Made by a program: the position numbers and the translations under genes
In this document: positions 18,001 through 25,450 of the stretch, piece by piece
Layout of the letters: each line of letters starts with the position of its first letter
How positions within the stretch are numbered: the first letter of the stretch is position 1
Notes under the pieces: model-generated
What the model saw: the letters and a program-made list of their open reading frames with translations, nothing else
What the model was told of the DNA's origin: nothing
Database searches by the model: none
Source: Gemmata palustris
GTDB lineage: Bacteria; Planctomycetota; Planctomycetia; Gemmatales; Gemmataceae
Direction: 5' to 3'
Length of the DNA stretch: 64,000 nucleotides
Assembly (NCBI RefSeq): GCF_017939745.1
Contig: NZ_JAGKQQ010000001.1
Span: 992,001-1,056,000 of the forward strand

Positions 18001-19775
18001 CCGGTGCGCTCGGCCACGCTGCGCTCGATGGCCGCCCGGGTCGGCCCGCGGTCGTCCGGGTGGATGCGCTCGTAGAACGTGTCGATCGTGACGCGGGCGT
18101 CGGGCGGCAGCCAGAAGTGCGCCTTGACCCGCTCGTCCCACTGGAGGACGTCGAACGGCAGGTCGCAGTACCAGAACCCGATCCCGGACGCTCGGACCGC
18201 GTAATCGAGGCGCGCGCGGCTGGCGGCCAGGGCGCCCTCGGCCCGCTTCCGGTCGGTAACGTCTACTACCACCCCGGCCCACCCGACGGCCCCACCGCCC
18301 GCGGCCCGCTCGACGGCCCCGCGCGCGAGCAGCCACCGCTCCCCGCCCGGCCCGGTCACCCGGTACTCGCTGCGGAACGGCGCGTCGGTATCGAGCGTGC
18401 GCCGGATCTCCGCGCCCACCCGCTCCCGGTCGTCGGGGTGGATTGCGGCCAGGAAGTCGCCCACCGGGGCCGAGGCGTGTTCGTCGGCGGCGACCCCGAA
18501 GAGGGCGGCGAAGTTGCGGTCCCCCGTGACGCGGTCGGCGGTGACGTCCCAGTGGTACGTGCCGACCTCACCGGCCTGGAGCGCGGACGCCCGGGCGCGC
18601 TCGACCCGCTTGGCGGCGGTCACGTCGCGGGCGATCTTGGACACCCCGATGATGTGCCCCTCGGCGTCCCGGACGGGAGAGAGAGTCAGTGACACGTCCA
18701 GCCGGCGGCCGCCCTTCCGTACCCGCTGTGTCTCGAAGTGCTCGATCCGCTCCCCACGGTCCAGGCGCTCCAGGATGGCCCGCTCCTCGTCGAGCCGGTC
18801 GGGTGGGACGACGAGGGTGATCGACTTCCCGACGGCCTCGGCCGCGGGGTACCCGAACACCCGCTCGGCCCCGTAGTTCCACGAGCGGATGGTGCCGTCC
18901 AGGTCCATGCCGACGATGGCGTCGTCGGACGACTCGACGATGGCCGCCAGGCGCGCCCGGGCGCCCTCGGCCTTTTTGCGCTCGGTGATGTCGCGGAACA
19001 CCAGCACCGCGCCGTCGACGGTCCCGTCCTCCCACCGGATGGGCGCCGCCGAGTCGTCGATCGGCCGCTCGGTGCCGTCGCGGGCGATGAGGATCGTGTG
19101 GTTCGCCAGCCCGACGATCGTCCCGGTTCGGAGCGCCCGGAGGGCCGGGTTCTCGACTTCCTTTCGGGTCGTCTCGTTGACGATGCGGAACACCTCGTTG
19201 AGCGGGCGCCCGCGGGCGTCGGTGGTCGGCCACCCGGTGAGGTGTTCGGCCACCGGGTTGAGGAACGTCACGCGCCCGGCCGCGTCGGTGGCGATGACAC
19301 CGTCACCGATGCTGGCCAGCGTCGTCTGCCAGAGCTGGAGCCGCTCGGCCCCGCGGGCCTCGCGGGTGCGGTGGGCCAGCTCGACGAACACCGACACCTT
19401 CGCCCGCAGGATAACGGGAACGAGCGGTGCGACCAGGTAGTCCACGGCCCCGAGCGCGTAGGCTTTCTCGATCGGGAAGTCGGTGCCCGTGTCGGGGCCG
19501 AGGAAAATGATGGGCGTGTGCCGGCTGCGGGCGCGGATCCGCTCGGCCACCTCGAACCCGGACAGATCGGGCATTTGGACGTCGAGGAGAACGACCGCGA
19601 AGTCGGTCTCGAGCACCCGCTGGAGTGCTTCTTCGCCGGAGCCGGCGCGGACGAGCGTCTGGCCGAGGGCGCTGAGCACGGTCTCCAGGGCGAGCAGGTT
19701 TTCCGGCCGGTCGTCGACGAGCAGGATGTTGACTGGGGCGCTGTTAATCACCGAATCCTCTACCGGGCGGGTCAT
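15060..19775 (-). CDS. Giant multi-PAS hybrid histidine kinase
   Basis: The 1571-residue soluble product begins with a receiver-like domain (about 16-130), followed by some seven PAS domains between about 140 and 1015. These are marked by repeated DITERKKAE / DVTDRKRAE linkers, several being PAS-PAC with HPDDR. A GAF domain follows (about 1030-1190), then HisKA with H1215 in LAHELRNPLAP, HATPase_c (NLLNNAAKYTLPGG; GGLGIGLTLVKRLVEMHGG) and a C-terminal receiver with D1501 in LLDLGLPGMSG. The N-terminal receiver keeps its acidic pocket (LLVDDRPEN) and D65. However, the switch threonine is replaced by G93 and the invariant lysine by A116, so it may not switch normally. The gene stands alone; its output regulator is unknown. 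Confidence 0.95.
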   Translation of the reverse strand: MTRPVEDSVINSAPVNILLVDDRPENLLALETVLSALGQTLVRAGSGEEALQRVLETDFAVVLLDVQMPDLSGFEVAERIRARSRHTPIIFLGPDTGTDFPIEKAYALGAVDYLVAPLVPVILRAKVSVFVELAHRTREARGAERLQLWQTTLASIGDGVIATDAAGRVTFLNPVAEHLTGWPTTDARGRPLNEVFRIVNETTRKEVENPALRALRTGTIVGLANHTILIARDGTERPIDDSAAPIRWEDGTVDGAVLVFRDITERKKAEGARARLAAIVESSDDAIVGMDLDGTIRSWNYGAERVFGYPAAEAVGKSITLVVPPDRLDEERAILERLDRGERIEHFETQRVRKGGRRLDVSLTLSPVRDAEGHIIGVSKIARDVTAAKRVERARASALQAGEVGTYHWDVTADRVTGDRNFAALFGVAADEHASAPVGDFLAAIHPDDRERVGAEIRRTLDTDAPFRSEYRVTGPGGERWLLARGAVERAAGGGAVGWAGVVVDVTDRKRAEGALAASRARLDYAVRASGIGFWYCDLPFDVLQWDERVKAHFWLPPDARVTIDTFYERIHPDDRGPTRAAIERSVAERTGYDVHYRTVDPETGAEKWVRAIGGTYYDGAGAPKRFDGVTLDVTDQRRAEAALRESNDRFAIVARATNDAVWDWDMRTNAVWWNEGAGALFGYRPGDVGADATWWYEHIHPGDRDRVVTGIHAVIDRGGANWSDEYRFRRADGTYAAVLDRGYAIHEDGKTVRLVGAMQDITERRRAEEQLRESEQRFRSLFESMDEGYCVVEPVLDGAGRAVDYRYLLVNPALEAHTGLRNVVGKTAREVMPAHEGHWIEAYARVAETGEPFRRTDRVTDLDRWYDVSAFRVGRPGGRQVGVLFTDISDRKRSEAQLREKDERFQLLIDRARDYAVVVTDRDGRLIEWAGGAEGITGFAPADVLGGPADVLFTPEDRAAGAPAREMEQAAREGRAEDKRWHARKDGSQFFADGVMVPLRGDDGALHGFGKVFRDVTARKRAEEAVQFLADASASLAELVDYQSTLNRIANLAVAGFADWCVVDMIGEDGTRERLAVTASEPEDVSAARNAAFRPDGDVAGVVPHVLRTGEPEVVPDLAEIDPATAPQGPERVAKLRELGVRSYLCVPLVSRGRAIGGMTFLSSSPRRRFGPEELRVAQNLAERVTVAIENARLYRTLQEQDRRKDEFLATLAHELRNPLAPVRNGVQILRLGGATGEAAGRALTMMDRQLGHMAHLVDDLMDVARVSSGKVVLRKEPVPLRAVVDAAVETSRQAVEAGGHELALRMPAEPLPLNVDRTRLVQALANLLNNAAKYTLPGGRIVLSAQRDGGDAVVRVADTGVGIPADMLPKVFEMFAQVGTSLERSQGGLGIGLTLVKRLVEMHGGSVRAESPGPGRGSTFTVRLPLAPAPAPAPAVAQAAGTGAAGRPLGILVVDDNRDAADSMAMLLEMRGHQVRTAHDGPDALKVLATFRPQLILLDLGLPGMSGYEVARRIRESAELQGVTLAALTGWGQEEDRRRTREAGFDHHLTKPADPGELDRIVAGAQARG

Positions 19776-20114
19776 TACGGTGCGGTCACGGGATCGAACG
19801 TGTGATCGGTGTGCTGAGGGGGCATTTTACTGGCTCGTGGCGGCCACTCAACGGTGCGCCGGGTGGGGCGCCCGTGCGGCGCGGGGGCACTGGTTTTCGT
19901 CCCACCGTTCACATTCTCCGGGAACCCGACTTCTCAAACGATCGATACGCGCCGCCGGTTCGAGGCACCGCGGACCAATTTGATCCGTGCGGTGTCGGGA
20001 TGAACCGCGTTTCCGCCAATGTCGTGCCGGGGGCGCAAATGTTGCAGAAGTGGACCGCTGTCCCCGGTCGGGCGGGCTGTGGGTCGTTCCTGCGAAGCGC
20101 GGGCCAGGCCGAAA

Positions 20115-20200
20115 GAGTGACCGTGAAGACGCTGGGCTACTACGGTAAAGAAGACGTCGCGTTGACACCGTCCCGGCCGCCGCGCCTCGATCGTCCGCAT
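20115..20200 (+). pseudogene. Possible remnant of a zinc-dependent alcohol dehydrogenase N-terminus
   Basis: The plus strand reads VKTLGYYGKEDV, then, after a one-base frame change, VDTVPAAAPRSSA. Joined, this resembles the start of medium-chain zinc alcohol dehydrogenases (MKAL-x-Y-x-G-x-x-DV-x-VDTVPDP). Similarity stops at the palindrome at 20183. The match is short and based on memory of the family, so this is tentative. Confidence 0.3.
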
Positions 20201-20216
20201 GCGGACGATCGAGGCG
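20183..20216. repeat. 34-base perfect palindrome with no loop
   Basis: CGCCTCGATCGTCCGCA (20183-20199) is followed directly by its reverse complement (20200-20216). It could be a dyad operator or the footprint of a rearrangement; no T-run suggests a terminator. It sits at the apparent end of the dehydrogenase remnant. Confidence 0.7.
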
Positions 20217-20519
20217 TTAGTCACCAGCCTTTTGCAGAAGAAATTGCTCTGGAACAGCCGGTGCCCGCCTTCCCGACCGGGTTACGGCTCGCTCCGAACA
20301 CGCGGTCCCCGCTCTCGGCCGATCGCTCGGTAGTAGCCCGGTCGGTCCCGATGTGGCCCGGTGGCGGGGGCGCTGGGCGCCGAAGGGGCCATTGCTCCCA
20401 GCGTTGAATGCGGACATGAGGTCTTTGGCAAACGCTGCGCCGTCCGGCTTCGACAGTAGTGACGGCCACTTTGCTGCCGCCGAGCGGGGACGCGGTTTGC
20501 TACCCGAGGAGCGAGCTGT

Positions 20520-20813
20520 GCCCGGTACGAGCGAGAATTTAAACGGGAGCGCGCCGGACCGCAGTCCGGGGGCCTGGTTCTGGTCGACGTCATCAACCCG
20601 CTTGATTTCCCGGAAGCCGACCAATTGCTCCGGTTCGTGGCTTCCGCCGCCGACCGGCTGGCCGAACTGAAACGGCACGCGAAGCGGGCCGGCGCGCCGG
20701 TAGTGTACGCGAACGACAACTTCGGGCGCTGGCGCTCGGACCTCTCGGCCGTGGTTGAATCGCAATTACCTCCGGGATACGTCGGAATCGCACCCCGCTC
20801 CATGTTCGTTTAG
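20520..20813 (+). pseudogene. Broken isochorismatase-family cysteine hydrolase
   Basis: Two adjoining frames together read like the start of an isochorismatase-type hydrolase. From 20520, VPGTSENLNGSAPDRSPGA is in one frame. After GGGGGCC near 20570 the coding sense moves to another frame: LVLVDVINPLDFPEADQLL, then RAGAPVVYANDNFGRWRSDL. The conserved first-strand aspartate (VDVIN) and the VYANDNFG motif are recognisable. The catalytic lysine and cysteine regions are absent, because after RWRSDLSAVVE the sequence diverges and stops at 20813. So the gene appears frameshifted by a lost base and truncated to under half of the usual length of about 180-220 residues. Confidence 0.65.
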
Positions 20814-20830
20814 GGCGGGACACGGCGCGT

Positions 20831-21151
20831 TCACACGGCAAGTTTTAACCCCTGGTACCACTCTCGGTATGGTGTGTTGACCGCCATGTGCCGGTTGTAG
20901 TCCGGCGCGCCATCCGCCCACCAAACCGGCCCGCGCTCACCGAGGCCCACTTTCGCGGTCTGAACCTGGCGCCGCGCCCGGCGCCGGTTCGCTTCCGGCG
21001 CGTGGGCGGACCTACGCAGTACCGCGCGGGCTCGTCCCAGGTCTCCCATCAGGCGCTCGCGCTCGTCCGCCGCGAGTGCCGGGTTAGTCATCCGCCAGAG
21101 GCGTCCACGGACGACAAAGTACCGCCCGTCCGGGGTTACGGGATACATCAT
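20831..21151 (-). CDS. Small conserved hypothetical protein
   Basis: A 106-residue basic protein beginning MMYPVTPDGRYFVVRGRLWR at ATG 21151 (a second ATG is at 21148). It has a central arginine-rich helix and a conserved-looking C-terminal part with GERGPVWWADGAPDYNRHM. I recall similar small proteins of unknown function in many bacteria, but no function can be assigned. It faces the broken isochorismatase gene (convergent, 17 bases between the stops). No signal peptide or membrane segment is present. Confidence 0.68.
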   Translation of the reverse strand: MMYPVTPDGRYFVVRGRLWRMTNPALAADERERLMGDLGRARAVLRRSAHAPEANRRRARRQVQTAKVGLGERGPVWWADGAPDYNRHMAVNTPYREWYQGLKLAV

Positions 21152-21525
21152 TTCCGGCCTCGCTCCTGCCCTCGAATACAGGACACCGTCCACATCACGA
21201 CAGCAATTTGCGTTCCGCGTGGGGCACGGATGAGAGCCACGGGCCGTGATGTTTCAAAATTCTGGCGAATATTCAGGCCCACCAGGAGCATCAAATTTGT
21301 GTGCAAGCTGCGACCGAAATAGATCGCTCTGGAGATAGATTGTGAACGAGCTTGATACCCCGATCCATGTCGTGACTGTTTGGATCGGGAACACCGAAAA
21401 TTGCGCTGGGCTACTACCTTCAAACCTTCGACGCGGACTTTGAGAAGTCAATAAAAGGCGGTGCGGTCAGTAGCCGGCATTGTTTGTCTGGCACAGAGGA
21501 GCGCGTCCGAGAACCCAGAAAATGC
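21152..21525. other. Intergenic interval, no gene seen
   Basis: About 370 bases of lower GC content between the small hypothetical gene and the tRNA terminator. The open frames here are short and have no protein-like features. It probably contains the promoter of the hypothetical gene. Confidence 0.5.
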
Positions 21526-21559
21526 AGGACTCCGGGCAACTTCAGTCGCCCGGAGTCCT
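21526..21559 (-). terminator. Rho-independent terminator downstream of tRNA-Leu
   Basis: A perfect 12-bp stem, AGGACTCCGGGC (21526-21537) with GCCCGGAGTCCT (21548-21559), and a 10-base loop. On the minus strand it is followed by GCATTTTC, giving a short T-run 20 bases past the tRNA 3' end. Confidence 0.8.
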
Positions 21560-21579
21560 GATCTAACAATCTGTTCAAA

Positions 21580-21660
21580 TGGCCAAGGTGGGACTCGAAC
21601 CCACACGCCTTGCGGCGCTCGATTTTGAATCGAGTGCGTCTGCCATTCCGCCACTTGGCC
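21580..21660 (-). tRNA. tRNA-Leu (anticodon CAA)
   Basis: The minus strand folds as a class II tRNA. The acceptor stem is GGCCAAG with CTTGGCC and discriminator A (21580). The anticodon stem is CTCGA/TCGAG with loop TTCAAAA, giving anticodon CAA at 21625-21627. A long variable arm (CGCCGCAAGGCG) and T-loop GGTTCGAGTCC follow. The long variable arm and the anticodon agree on leucine (UUG codons). CCA is not encoded. Confidence 0.97.
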
Positions 21661-21790
21661 GGGACTCAATTAGAATAGCGGCCGAGCAGAGAGCAGCAAG
21701 CCTTCTGCCCGCCTGAAAGTGGTGCGCTCCGGGCGGGTATTCCTCACTACACTCACTTCCGTGTTCACTTTACTCCGCGGAGAACGTCTC

Positions 21791-22579
21791 GTGGCCGAAG
21801 ACCCGTTGCCGGAATCGCTCGATGTGATCGCCGTCGCCCCGCACCCCGACGACCTCGAAATCCTGTGCGGGGGGACGCTCGCGAAGTTGGTGAAACAGGG
21901 GTACAAGGTCGGCATCTTTGACCTCACGAGCGGCGAGCCGACCCCGCGCGGGTCACTCGAAACGCGGAAGAAAGAAGCCGAAGACGCGCGGCGCGTCCTG
22001 AACGTGCCGGTGCGGGTCAACGTCGAGTTGCCGAACCGCGTGCTGATGGACGGCCCCGAAGCTCGCTTCGCGCTCGCCACACAGTTCCGCCGCTACCGCC
22101 CCGGCATCATCATCATCGCGGCCGGGCGCACTCCGGCGGCATCACCAGATCACCTCCAGGGCGGTCTCATCGGGGAAGCGGCTCGGTTCTACTCACAACT
22201 CACGAAGTGGGACGAGCGGTTCGCGGGAACGTCCCCGTACCGCGTACCGCACCTGGTGTACGTGCCGTTCCCGTTCGACGCCGAACAGCGGCACTGGCAC
22301 AGCCAATTCGTGGTGGACATTAGCGACACCATTGATTTGAAGATCGCCTCCGTGAAGGCCTACGAGTCGCAGTTCGACGCGGCCCGGTTCGCGCGCGTCG
22401 AGCACCTGATCCGCTCGACGAATGGCTACCACGGTGCCCGCTGCGGGTACATGTACGGCGAACTGTTCGCGCTTCCGACTCCGGTAGGGGCGCCCGACTT
22501 GGTGACCCTGGTTCACGGCAGCAAGGGGGCGCTCGCTCCGCCGCAAATTCCCGGTAAGGATCACCCCCCGATGGGGTGA
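21791..22579 (+). CDS. PIG-L/LmbE family deacetylase
   Basis: Family members remove acetyl groups from N-acetylglucosamine-type sugars using zinc, for example the BshB enzymes of bacillithiol synthesis. The metal motif AVAPHPDDLE lies near residue 22, with FDLTSGEPTPRG and ETRKKEAEDARRVL following. The usual P-D-H-x2 element is PAASPDHLQGG, and a late histidine occurs in RHWHSQFVVDIS. The length (262 residues) fits. I chose GTG 21791, preceded by GGAGA; the frame is open back to 21719, which would add a hydrophobic but unconvincing leader. BshB1-type function is plausible but not proven. The gene is followed by a strong bidirectional terminator. Confidence 0.88.
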   Translation: MAEDPLPESLDVIAVAPHPDDLEILCGGTLAKLVKQGYKVGIFDLTSGEPTPRGSLETRKKEAEDARRVLNVPVRVNVELPNRVLMDGPEARFALATQFRRYRPGIIIIAAGRTPAASPDHLQGGLIGEAARFYSQLTKWDERFAGTSPYRVPHLVYVPFPFDAEQRHWHSQFVVDISDTIDLKIASVKAYESQFDAARFARVEHLIRSTNGYHGARCGYMYGELFALPTPVGAPDLVTLVHGSKGALAPPQIPGKDHPPMG

Positions 22580-22592
22580 AAGCGAGCTACGA

Positions 22593-22641
22593 AAAAGCTC
22601 ACGGGCGGCGCGAGAATTGATCGCGCCGCCCGTGAGCTTTT
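22593..22641. terminator. Strong bidirectional hairpin terminator
   Basis: A 21-bp perfect stem: the left arm at 22593-22613 starts AAAAGCTCACGGG and the right arm at 22621-22641 ends CCCGTGAGCTTTT, with a 7-base loop. It has an A-run on the left and a T-run on the right, so it can end transcripts from both convergent genes, the LmbE-type gene and the chorismate-lyase-like gene. Confidence 0.92.
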
Positions 22642-22653
22642 GTACCAACGCGG

Positions 22654-23331
22654 TCAGTTCGTCTCCGGGACCGGCGTCAGGATTTCCAGCACCTCGACTG
22701 CGGGACGATCGCCCGTGTAGATGACCCCGATGCGCCCATACGTTTCGCTCCCAGCAGGAACGCGGAACCATTCGGCCATCGTAGCGCTGAGCGTCACCCG
22801 GACGTAGGCGAGCGGTTCGATCCGGCGCAGCATGTTGTGCTGGATCAGCACGCGCCCGAGTGGGGTCTTCCCTTCAATGATCGCGGTGCGAACGGCCTCC
22901 GGGCAGACGCCCAGGTTGATTCGCACGAGGCCGAACTGCACCACGCGCTCCGCGTCCTCTTTGAGTGACAGCAGAATCTTCCGGGCGTACTCGTTACCAA
23001 CGCGGCGACAATTCAGGACGCGGACATCGACCGGAGAGCCGTAAAACTCTTCGACCGTGACCGTCATGTGGTGCGTGTGGACGAGCAGTTTTTGGTAGGG
23101 CTCGGGCACTTCGCTGGCCGGTACCTCGACCGCTTCGGGGCGGTCTGGTGAGTCGGGGAATAGCCGGTACAGGTGCTCAAAAGTCGGGGCAGTTGTGAGC
23201 AAATCGGCCCCTCGCAGCGGGAACACGGGCGGGGTGGTTGGCAGGCTCGGAGAGATACCGTCACGGGCGGGGAGAGCTTTCAGGCGAACGGCCGGTGTGA
23301 GCCGGCCGGTGAAACCGCGTCGAGAACGCAC
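22654..23331 (-). CDS. Chorismate-lyase-like (UbiC/DUF98-type) protein
   Basis: From about residue 75 the protein reads like the chorismate lyase/UTRA fold of DUF98-type proteins: QKLLVHTHHMTVTVEEFYG, RVLNCRRVGNEYARKILL, VVQFGLVRINLGVCPEAVR, then LGRVLIQHNMLRRIEPLAYV. If it is a lyase it would release pyruvate from chorismate to give 4-hydroxybenzoate, but the catalytic residues cannot be checked by eye. The start is unclear. The frame is open to GTG 23331, yet its first 17 codons lie inside an intergenic repeat, and a TTG near 23205 is an alternative. It is downstream of the prenyl-synthase fusion on the same strand. Confidence 0.6.
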   Translation of the reverse strand: MRSRRGFTGRLTPAVRLKALPARDGISPSLPTTPPVFPLRGADLLTTAPTFEHLYRLFPDSPDRPEAVEVPASEVPEPYQKLLVHTHHMTVTVEEFYGSPVDVRVLNCRRVGNEYARKILLSLKEDAERVVQFGLVRINLGVCPEAVRTAIIEGKTPLGRVLIQHNMLRRIEPLAYVRVTLSATMAEWFRVPAGSETYGRIGVIYTGDRPAVEVLEILTPVPETN

Positions 23332-23431
23332 CGGCCGGCTTACCTTGTCGAACGGGTTGACACTGTGGGCGCCGTACCAGAGGTGAACTCGCGTCGAGAA
23401 CGCACCGGCCGGCTCACACCGGCCGTTCGCC
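23283..23431. repeat. 29-bp perfect inverted repeat with internal 24-bp direct repeat
   Basis: The arm at 23283-23311 (starting GGCGAACGGCCGGTGTGAGC) is exactly the reverse complement of 23403-23431. Within the unit, GCGTCGAGAACGCACCGGCC and the next four bases occur at both 23317-23340 and 23391-23414. The element fills the gap between the chorismate-lyase-like gene and the prenyl-synthase fusion and touches the stop codon of the latter. It looks like a dispersed palindromic element rather than a terminator (no T-run). Confidence 0.88.
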
Positions 23432-25230
23432 TATTTACCCAATTCCACAAATTGTACCACGCCCTGGCGCGGGAGTTCGGGCTTCTCCAGCACACTATCG
23501 ATGAGGTAGTAGAGCAGTTCGCGGAACTCGGTCGGCTGCACTTCGTCGGCAAGCGATTCGGCTTTCGCGCGGAACTTGTCCACGAGCTTATCGGCCTTCT
23601 CGAACACTTTGGCTGCGAAGTATAGGTGCCGGACCCGGGCCACGATCTCTTCGGTGTCCGCACCGGCGGTTCGGGTGCTGGCGATGAGGTGGAGGAGCTC
23701 TTCGCGCTGGGCCGGCGACGAGCCTTCGAGCGCGAGTGCGAGGAGCAGGGTGGGTCGGGCCGCGAGCACGTCTTGTCCCGAGACGAGCTTGTTGTCCTCG
23801 TCGCCAGTCCAGTCCTTGATGTCGTTGAGGATCTGGAACGCGACGCCGACGTTGCGGCTGAAGTCCGCGATCATCTTCTCGTAAGCGGTCGCCTCGCCCG
23901 CCAGTCGCACGCCGGTGTAGAGGGCGGCCTCGAACGCGGGCGACGTCTTCAGTGCGTAGATTTTCAGCGCGTCGAGCGTGGTGAGCGCTTGGTCCTTCGC
24001 GTCGCGCCAGAGGAGTTCCGCGCCTTGGCCCTCGGACAGCTTGATGTGCGCGTCCGCGAGCTTGTCGAGAACATCCGCAGCGACTTCGGCACCCAGAACT
24101 TTGCGTTCGCGTGACACACTGCGGTAGCCGAGGCCGATGAGGTAGTCGCCCAAGTTGATTGCGGTACCGACGCCGTGGGTGCGGTGCAGTGTCTCGGCGC
24201 CGTAGCGGTAGGCGTCGTCGTCCTCGATGTCGTCGTGAACAAGACTCGCTTTGTGGAACGTCTCGATCGCGATGGCCGCGCGCTTCACCGAGTCGGGTAG
24301 TTCCCAGCCGGTTTCGGAGAGCGTGGCCGGCGCGCCTTTGAGCGCATCGTAGCTGGCGAGCGTGATGAACGGGCGCGAGCGCTTGCCGCCGCGGGCGAGG
24401 AAGTCGTAAGCGATCGTTTCGTGCTTGCGGAGCGGATCAGTTTCCGGCGCCGTCGCCCGGGGGCGCGGAACCAAGCGCGACAATTCCGGGTCGTCGAACA
24501 TCGCGTTCGCGGCCCGCATCAGGTGCATGTACGTTTTGGTCTTCGTGCCCGGCGCGGGGGTGTGGAGGCCGATCGACTCAAATACCCAGTCGTTGTCCAC
24601 CGACGTGTTCTTGCAGTTGCTCGACAGTAGCGGGGTGGCGATGCACGGGATGCCCGCGAGCAGCACCTTGTCGAACGCCTTCTCCAGCACGTTGAGGCAC
24701 GCGACGCCGACGATGGCATCGATGTGGCCGCTCACGATGATCTTCAGAACGATCGGCGTGCCCTCGCTCACGAGCACCTTGTAGCCGAGTTCTTCCGCCT
24801 TCGTGCGAAAATCACCGACCTCACACGCGCCGCACTTCTTGCAGTCCAAACCGAGTTCGTCGTACTCGGCGGGGCACCCCTCGGCGTTCTTCAAACAGTG
24901 CGGGAGGAGCATCAGCCGGCGGTGGAACGGGATCGCGGCGACCTGATCGCGCCAGAACTCGTTGGTCAGCATCACCATTGTGAAGCCGAGACACGATTCG
25001 CCCAGTCCGAGCGGGCCGAGCACCTTTTCGGCCATCTCGCGGGTCGATTCGCGCGTGAGCGGCTTCGACTTGTCCACCGTCTTGCAGAACTTCTCGACCG
25101 CGGCGCGGATCGCGTCCCGCACCTCACGCGATTGGGGGACTTCTTTGAACGCGGCGGAGTTCAGCTTGGGGGGCTTGGTCGGGGCGCGTTCGGACGTAGC
25201 TTCCGTAATGGCTTCGGCGACAGTCGTCAC
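23431..25230 (-). CDS. DUF116-polyprenyl diphosphate synthase fusion
   Basis: One 599-residue frame joins two families. The N-terminal 60-250 region has the cysteine pattern of DUF116: MLLPHCLKNAEGCP, then CKKCGACEVG, with cysteines at 112, 119, 130, 133, 136, 178, 196 and 206, suggesting a metal or Fe-S site. From about 265 it is a class I trans-prenyl synthase: GGKRSRP (281-287), first aspartate-rich motif DDIED at 333-337 and second motif near ILNDIKDW, where the usual first Asp is Asn. It should condense isopentenyl diphosphate with an allylic primer. The junction is a normal linker with no frame change. Neighbours are a chorismate-lyase-like gene downstream and a divergent ThuA-like gene. 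Confidence 0.88.
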   Translation of the reverse strand: MTTVAEAITEATSERAPTKPPKLNSAAFKEVPQSREVRDAIRAAVEKFCKTVDKSKPLTRESTREMAEKVLGPLGLGESCLGFTMVMLTNEFWRDQVAAIPFHRRLMLLPHCLKNAEGCPAEYDELGLDCKKCGACEVGDFRTKAEELGYKVLVSEGTPIVLKIIVSGHIDAIVGVACLNVLEKAFDKVLLAGIPCIATPLLSSNCKNTSVDNDWVFESIGLHTPAPGTKTKTYMHLMRAANAMFDDPELSRLVPRPRATAPETDPLRKHETIAYDFLARGGKRSRPFITLASYDALKGAPATLSETGWELPDSVKRAAIAIETFHKASLVHDDIEDDDAYRYGAETLHRTHGVGTAINLGDYLIGLGYRSVSRERKVLGAEVAADVLDKLADAHIKLSEGQGAELLWRDAKDQALTTLDALKIYALKTSPAFEAALYTGVRLAGEATAYEKMIADFSRNVGVAFQILNDIKDWTGDEDNKLVSGQDVLAARPTLLLALALEGSSPAQREELLHLIASTRTAGADTEEIVARVRHLYFAAKVFEKADKLVDKFRAKAESLADEVQPTEFRELLYYLIDSVLEKPELPRQGVVQFVELGK

Positions 25231-25450
25231 GGTTGATCCCTTGGCAACGGCAGGGGCAAAGCGAGTTACGGCTCTTGCGGGAGCGCGCAGAGAGAAGATA
25301 CGGGGCGGCGGGTATCAGAACCAGTTTGGTCACAACCCACCGGTGACGCAAATGAAAACAGCGCTTGCGTTCCGACTTGCGGCGCGTTTTCGTGTAGTCG
25401 CCCGGTACCATCCGCCAGATACCTCACCCCAACTCGGAGTCTTTCACGCC

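Larger units (their letters stand above)
19776..20519. other. Gene-poor interval with decayed coding remnants
   Basis: About 740 bases without a supportable intact gene. A possible alcohol dehydrogenase relic (20115-20200) and a 34-base perfect palindrome (20183-20216) lie within it, just upstream of the broken isochorismatase gene. The long open frames here are low-complexity and basic, typical of GC-rich shadow frames. Confidence 0.5.

Noticed and set aside
17322-18692. A 456-residue plus-strand frame opposite the giant kinase
   Set aside because: Valine/proline/arginine shadow of PAS domain coding on the other strand, with no recognisable domain.
19802-20407. A 201-residue plus-strand frame in the gene-poor interval
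   Set aside because: Apart from a short dehydrogenase-like piece it has no coherent protein features and contains the palindrome; treated as decayed DNA.
24962-25450. N-terminal extension of the ThuA-like gene
   Set aside because: It overlaps the divergent prenyl-synthase gene and would bury the signal peptide starting at ATG 25451.
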